Below are positions 21,226 through 25,203 of a stretch of 25,203 bases of DNA, piece after piece. The stretch lies in NCBI GenBank assembly GCA_002712945.1, contig PAVA01000055.1, forward strand, positions 1 to 25,203. Reading direction: 5' to 3'. The stretch's first letter is position 1. Each line of letters begins with the position of its first letter. Origin of the DNA: Citromicrobium sp. Its GTDB lineage: Bacteria > Pseudomonadota > Alphaproteobacteria > Sphingomonadales > Sphingomonadaceae. The translations under genes were made by a program, and so were the position numbers. The notes beneath the pieces are model-generated. The model had not been told where the DNA came from, made no database searches, and was given only the letters and a program-made list of their open reading frames with translations.

Positions 21226-23652
21226 ATGAGCAAATGGATCGGAGCCGCCGCCTGGAGCGCGAAGGAAGCCCGCGTCGGCGACCGGCTGCCTTTTGCGCGT
21301 CTCGTCGACGAGAACACGCTGCTGCTGCGCGACGGATCGCTGCTGACCGCGATCCAGGTGCCCGGCCTGCTGTTCGAGACCGAGGATACCGAAGCGCTCA
21401 ACGCCCATGCGGCGACGCGCGAGGTGATGCTGCGCTCCACGCTCGATAGCCGCTTCGTGATGTACCACCATGTGATCCGCCGGAGGGTCGAGGTGGAGCT
21501 GGACGCGGAGTTCGACGATCCGCTCGCCCGCCATATCGATGCGCGGTGGAAGGAGCGGCTCGGCTCGGGCTCGCTGTTCATCAACGACCAGTTCGTCACG
21601 CTGATCCGCCGCCCTGCGCGCGGCAAGGCGGGCTGGGTCGAAAGGGCGAGCAAGGCGCTCAACAAGCGCAAGCAGGACGCGGTCGAGGTCGACCCGAAAG
21701 ACCTGCGTTCGCTGCGTGCGGCCGCGACCGGGCTGGTCGCCTCGCTCCAGCCCTATGGTGCGTCGCTGCTGGGCGATTACACCGGGCCCAAGGGCTACAC
21801 CAATTCCGAAATTCTCGAGCTGCTTTCGGCGCTCTACAACGGCGAGATGCGGCCCGTCCGCCGCCCCGCCGAGGATCGCGATATCGGGCATTTCCTGCCC
21901 TATCGCCGCGCGAGCTTCGGGATCGATGCGATGGAGCTGCGCGGCTCGGGCGATCCCGACTTTGCCGCGATCCTGAGCCTCAAGGATTATCCCGACGCGA
22001 CCAGCCCCGGCCTGCTCGATTCGCTGCTGCGGTTGCCTTACGAAATGGTCGTTTCGGAGAGCTACGCGCCGTCCGAAAGAACCACCGCGCGCGAGCGGAT
22101 GGACCTTGCGATCCGGCGGCTGCGCTCGGTCGACGAGGAGGCACAGGCCGAACGGGCCGACATGATGGCCGCGCGCGATGCGCTGGGCAATGGCGCGGTC
22201 GGCTTCGGCGATCACCACCTCTCGGTGCTGGTGCGCGAAAAGACGCTCCCCCGGCTCGACGATGCGACCGCCGCCTGCTCCGCCGCGCTGGCCGATACCG
22301 GCGCCATCGTCGTGCGCGAGGATACCAACCTGGAGCCCGCCTTCTGGGCGCAGTTCCCGGGTAACGAGCAGTATATCGTGCGTCGCGCGATGATTTCCTC
22401 GGCCAACATGGCGAGCTTCGGGTCGCTGCACGGCTTCGCGCTGGGGCAGGCCGAGGGCAACCACTGGGGCGAGGCGGTGACGCTGCTGGAAACGACCAGC
22501 GCGACGCCGTTCTTCTTCAACTTCCACAATGGCGACCTCGGCAATTTCTCGGTTATCGGTCCGTCGGGTTCGGGCAAGACCGTGGTGATGAACTTCCTCG
22601 CCGCGCAGGCGCAGAAGTTCTCACCCCGCACCGTGTTGTTCGACAAGGATCGCGGCGCGGAGCTGTTCGTGCGCGGGATCGGCGGGCGGTACGACCGGAT
22701 CTATGCGGGCGAGCCTTCGGGCTTCAATCCGCTTGCGCTGCCCGACACCCCCGCCAACCGCGCCTTCCTGCGCGACTGGCTCGGCGTGCTGCTGAAGGCC
22801 GAGGGCCCCGAGGAACTCCAGACCGTCAGCCACGCGGTCGACGCGGCGTACGAGAACGATGCGAGCCTGCGCCGCCTGCGCAATTTCCGCGAATTGCTTT
22901 CGGGCACACGCCGTCCCGAGCCGGGCGACCTCGCGGATCGGCTTTCGGCATGGATCCACGGCGGCGAGCACGCCTGGCTGTTCGACAACGAGACCGATGA
23001 GCTGGACCTCGAGCGCAAGACGCTCGGCTTCGACATGACCGCGCTGCTCGAAAACCCGCGGCTGCGTACGCCGACGATGATGTACCTGTTCCACCGGATC
23101 GACGAGCGACTGGACGGGCAGCCGACGATGATCCTGATCGACGAGGGCTGGAAAGCGCTCGACGACGAGGTGTTCGCTGCGCGCATTCGCGACTGGCTCA
23201 AGACGCTGCGCAAGCGCAATGCGCTGGTCGGTTTCGCGACGCAGAGCGCGCGCGATGCGCTGGAAAGCCGCATTTCCACCGCGCTGGTCGAACAGACCGC
23301 GACCATGGTGTTCATGCCCAACAGCCGCGCGCGGCCCGAAGATTATTGCGACGGTTTCGGCCTGACGAGCCACGAACTCGCGCTGATCCGCAGCCTGCCT
23401 GCGCACAGCCGCTGCTTCCTGGTTCGCCAGCCTGACGCCAGCGTAGTGGTGCGGCTCGATCTTTCGGGTGCGCCCGAAGTCCTCACGATCCTCTCGGGTC
23501 GCGAGAGCAGCGTGCGCCGCCTCGATCTGCTGCGCGAGGCGGTCGGTGACGATCCCGCCGACTGGTTCCCCGCGCTCACCGGCCATGCCTGGCCGGGTGG
23601 GTCCAAGGATGACGACGGCAGCGTGTTGCCCTTCAGGCAGGCCGCCGAATGA
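21226..23652 (+). CDS. virB4: VirB4 T4SS ATPase
   Basis: The protein is 808 aa, the usual VirB4 size, with AGGAGGG as a strong ribosome binding site. The N-terminal half is the membrane-associated domain. The ATPase has Walker A GPSGSGKT (445-452) and Walker B MILIDEGW (635-642), followed by FATQSARDALES and TATMVFMPNSRARPEDY, the conserved VirB4 C-terminal motifs. VirB4 powers pilus assembly and substrate transfer at the inner membrane. The ATG at 21226 (MSKWIGAAAWSAKEARVGDR) fits the family start. Its stop overlaps the virB6 start in ATGA. Confidence 0.97.
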   Translation: MSKWIGAAAWSAKEARVGDRLPFARLVDENTLLLRDGSLLTAIQVPGLLFETEDTEALNAHAATREVMLRSTLDSRFVMYHHVIRRRVEVELDAEFDDPLARHIDARWKERLGSGSLFINDQFVTLIRRPARGKAGWVERASKALNKRKQDAVEVDPKDLRSLRAAATGLVASLQPYGASLLGDYTGPKGYTNSEILELLSALYNGEMRPVRRPAEDRDIGHFLPYRRASFGIDAMELRGSGDPDFAAILSLKDYPDATSPGLLDSLLRLPYEMVVSESYAPSERTTARERMDLAIRRLRSVDEEAQAERADMMAARDALGNGAVGFGDHHLSVLVREKTLPRLDDATAACSAALADTGAIVVREDTNLEPAFWAQFPGNEQYIVRRAMISSANMASFGSLHGFALGQAEGNHWGEAVTLLETTSATPFFFNFHNGDLGNFSVIGPSGSGKTVVMNFLAAQAQKFSPRTVLFDKDRGAELFVRGIGGRYDRIYAGEPSGFNPLALPDTPANRAFLRDWLGVLLKAEGPEELQTVSHAVDAAYENDASLRRLRNFRELLSGTRRPEPGDLADRLSAWIHGGEHAWLFDNETDELDLERKTLGFDMTALLENPRLRTPTMMYLFHRIDERLDGQPTMILIDEGWKALDDEVFAARIRDWLKTLRKRNALVGFATQSARDALESRISTALVEQTATMVFMPNSRARPEDYCDGFGLTSHELALIRSLPAHSRCFLVRQPDASVVVRLDLSGAPEVLTILSGRESSVRRLDLLREAVGDDPADWFPALTGHAWPGGSKDDDGSVLPFRQAAE

Positions 23653-24854
23653 GCGTGGCCATGAACACTGGGGCTGGAACTTGCGATCTGGCGATGTCCG
23701 AAGCCGCGGGCGGCGTCGCCGCCGCGCTGGAGGCGGTCAATTGCGTCGCTGCCGAGGTGACGGGCGCCACCTTCGGGCGGCTGTTCGCACCGGGCGGCGC
23801 GCTCGTCACAGTGCTGACCCTCCTGCTGACGCTCTATGTCGCGTTCTTCGCGATCCAGCTGGTGACCGGGCGCAGCACGCTCGGCGTCAGCACGTTGACA
23901 CCGCGCATGTTGCGGATCGGCCTCGTGCTTACCTTCGTGACCAGCTGGGTCGCTTACCAGAGCGTGTTCTGGAACATCTTCGTCGAGGGGCCGGACTGGC
24001 TCGCGGGCATCCTCACCGGCGACAGCGGTTCGGCAACCCAGACGTTCGCCGCCAAGGTCGACGTGGTCTTCGCTGCCGTCCAGCAGGCGAGCCAGGGGCA
24101 GGAGGATATCCAGACCTTCTCGCCCGCAGGCATGCTGTGGCTCGGCGCGCTGCTGTTCATGCTCGGCACCGTGGGCGTGCTGGTGACCGCGCGGATCGCT
24201 CTCGCCCTGCTGGTGGCGCTGGGGCCGATCTTCCTCGTCATGGCGCTGTTCGATGGCACGCGCGGGCTGTTCGTAGGGTGGCTCAAGGGCCTCACCATGA
24301 TGGCGCTTACCCCGCTGTTTGCGGTGCTGGGCGGATCGATCATGCTCGAAATGTCGGTGCCCATTCTGGCCGCGCTCAACCAAATGCCGGGTGAAATTCC
24401 GGCGCGCGCGGCGATGGCCTTTTTCATGATCGGCGCGGTCCATGTCGCGCTGATGGTCATGGTCCTGAAGGTGATGGGCACGGTCGTAGGCGGATGGCAG
24501 GTCTTCGGGCTGGCCAGCAGCGACAGGAGCGAGGGGCGGGGCGCTTCCACCGCCACCACCCCTGCGCCCGCCCCGGCGGCAGTATTGGCCTCTAATGGCG
24601 GCACCGCATCGCAGCCCGCACCATCCAGCGCGGCGCGCCGTACCGCAGTGGTCGCGGCGACCCCGCCGATGGCCGCCAACGACAGCGGAGCTGGCGGCGG
24701 AGGCGGACCGGGCGGCGCGCGCATCACCAAGGTCTATGCGACCTCATCAGGGAGCGGACAGCCGGGCGAAACCAGCAAAGCGGCCTCGCGCACCAGCGGG
24801 CTCGGCAGCCGGTTCAAGGCGGCTCCCGCACGCCAAACGGAGAAAGTGAAATGA
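23649..24854 (+). CDS. virB6: VirB6/TrbL-family T4SS inner-membrane protein
   Basis: The protein is 401 aa and overlaps virB4 by 4 bp (ATGA). Five or six membrane helices lie between residues about 50 and 280. Among them are LVTVLTLLLTLYVAFFAIQL, MLRIGLVLTFVTSWVAYQSV and MLWLGALLFMLGTVGVLVTA. A long Ala/Pro/Ser/Gly-rich C-terminal tail (about 295-401) ends basic. A central periplasmic loop after the third helix (about 125-155) matches the VirB6 plan, where it contacts the DNA or effector in transit. Its stop overlaps the next ATG in ATGA, so translation is coupled throughout this part of the operon. Confidence 0.93.
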   Translation: MSVAMNTGAGTCDLAMSEAAGGVAAALEAVNCVAAEVTGATFGRLFAPGGALVTVLTLLLTLYVAFFAIQLVTGRSTLGVSTLTPRMLRIGLVLTFVTSWVAYQSVFWNIFVEGPDWLAGILTGDSGSATQTFAAKVDVVFAAVQQASQGQEDIQTFSPAGMLWLGALLFMLGTVGVLVTARIALALLVALGPIFLVMALFDGTRGLFVGWLKGLTMMALTPLFAVLGGSIMLEMSVPILAALNQMPGEIPARAAMAFFMIGAVHVALMVMVLKVMGTVVGGWQVFGLASSDRSEGRGASTATTPAPAPAAVLASNGGTASQPAPSSAARRTAVVAATPPMAANDSGAGGGGGPGGARITKVYATSSGSGQPGETSKAASRTSGLGSRFKAAPARQTEKVK

Positions 24855-25203
24855 TTCGCGCGTTTCTACCCGCGCTCGCCACTCTTGCGGTGCTGACCGC
24901 GAGCCCTGCCGCCGCGCAAGACCCGCGGCTGGTCGAACGGCTCTACGATCCCGACGAAGTCGTGGTGATCCAGGGCAAGACCCTGTTCAAGGAACTGCAG
25001 CCCAATGGCTGGGGCTGGGGCCTGGCCGTGGGCAATGCCCGGCATCCGAATGACGAGGGCCAGGGCCGGGGGGATCTGTACGCCTATGTGCCCGTCACGT
25101 TCTCGCTGCGCGATGACCGGCTGTTCTTCCACACCAACGTGGGCTGGCTGCGCACGGCGCAGACGCATCGCAACCTCATGACCTGGGGCCTGGCCACCGA
25201 GGC
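24851..25203 (+). CDS. VirB9-like N-terminus running into unrelated outer-membrane-barrel-like sequence; 3' end outside window
   Basis: The ATG at 24851 overlaps the virB6 stop. A signal peptide (cleavage after AAA22) is followed by QDPRLVERLYDPDEVVVIQG and KT (24977-24982). This is how VirB9/TrbG proteins begin, and virB9 is expected in this operon. From L45 (24983) the frame stays open but reads LFKELQPNGWGWGLAVGNAR, then DLYAYVPVTFSLRDDRLFFH and TNVGWLRTAQTHRNLMTWGL. That alternating aromatic/polar beta pattern with NVGW looks like a beta-barrel outer-membrane protein, not VirB9, where GKT is normally followed by a VQATI-type strand. It may be a real fusion, a recombination product or an assembly chimera. 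Confidence 0.6.
   Translation, partial: MIRAFLPALATLAVLTASPAAAQDPRLVERLYDPDEVVVIQGKTLFKELQPNGWGWGLAVGNARHPNDEGQGRGDLYAYVPVTFSLRDDRLFFHTNVGWLRTAQTHRNLMTWGLATE

Noticed and set aside
21190..22527. Minus-strand frame antisense to virB4
   Set aside because: It is a shadow of virB4; no ribosome binding site or conserved motif.

Overview
This is a GC-rich chromosomal segment of an alphaproteobacterium, most likely a member of the Sphingomonadales (Erythrobacteraceae or Sphingomonadaceae type). The reasons are the high GC with strong G/C third positions, the aroQ-accB-accC operon, a WalW-like deacetylase beside a soluble histidine kinase, a gene-transfer-agent type holin, and a chromosomal virB operon that begins lytic transglycosylase-virB2-virB3-virB4-virB6. 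No complete mobile element, integrase, transposase, CRISPR array or rRNA was seen.

Layout. 1-1200: a partial GDT1/TMEM165-family cation exporter (-), a tRNA/tmRNA-3'-end-like hairpin, a plus-strand terminator and a less GC-rich XRE-type HTH gene. 1209-5496: ettA (-), diverging from an L,D-transpeptidase lipoprotein and an M28 peptidase (+). 5497-8644: an AT-richer orphan four-TM gene (-), a CPA1 Na+/H+ antiporter (+) and a TTG-start 49-aa membrane peptide (+). 8651-8831: tRNA-Pro(TGG) and a CAT-anticodon tRNA (-). 8902-11796: WalW-like deacetylase and histidine kinase (-). 12042-12934: Lrp/AsnC regulator overlapping a GFA-family protein (+). 13007-14789: a CPBP protease plus small membrane protein (-), diverging from a TetR regulator (+) across a perfect 20-bp palindrome. 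14920-15627: a methyltransferase (+). 15643-17999: aroQ-accB-accC (-). 18072-18691: a frameshifted Sel1-repeat gene (-). 18756-19169: GTA-type holin (-). 19435 to the end: a small TPR-like exported protein, then the T4SS operon (+). The operon runs into a gene that starts like virB9 and then appears to switch to a different outer-membrane-protein sequence about 220 bp before the window ends.

The most striking pattern is a repeated insertion architecture. At accC and at the M28 peptidase, the last 12-15 codons of the host gene occur a second time, with their own stop codon, beyond a single foreign-looking gene. In both cases that gene lies tail-to-tail (convergent) with the host gene. The accC copy is 35/36 identical over its core; the M28 copy is a decayed match of about 34/38. 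This suggests that single-gene cargos arrived by recombination at gene 3' ends and regenerated the host gene's tail, with no integrase in sight.

Functionally the window mixes housekeeping genes (translation throttling, fatty-acid precursor synthesis, shikimate pathway, wall remodelling, tRNAs) with envelope and regulatory modules and a conjugation-type secretion system. All coordinates and motifs were read by eye; family assignments rest on recognisable motifs, not on database searches.
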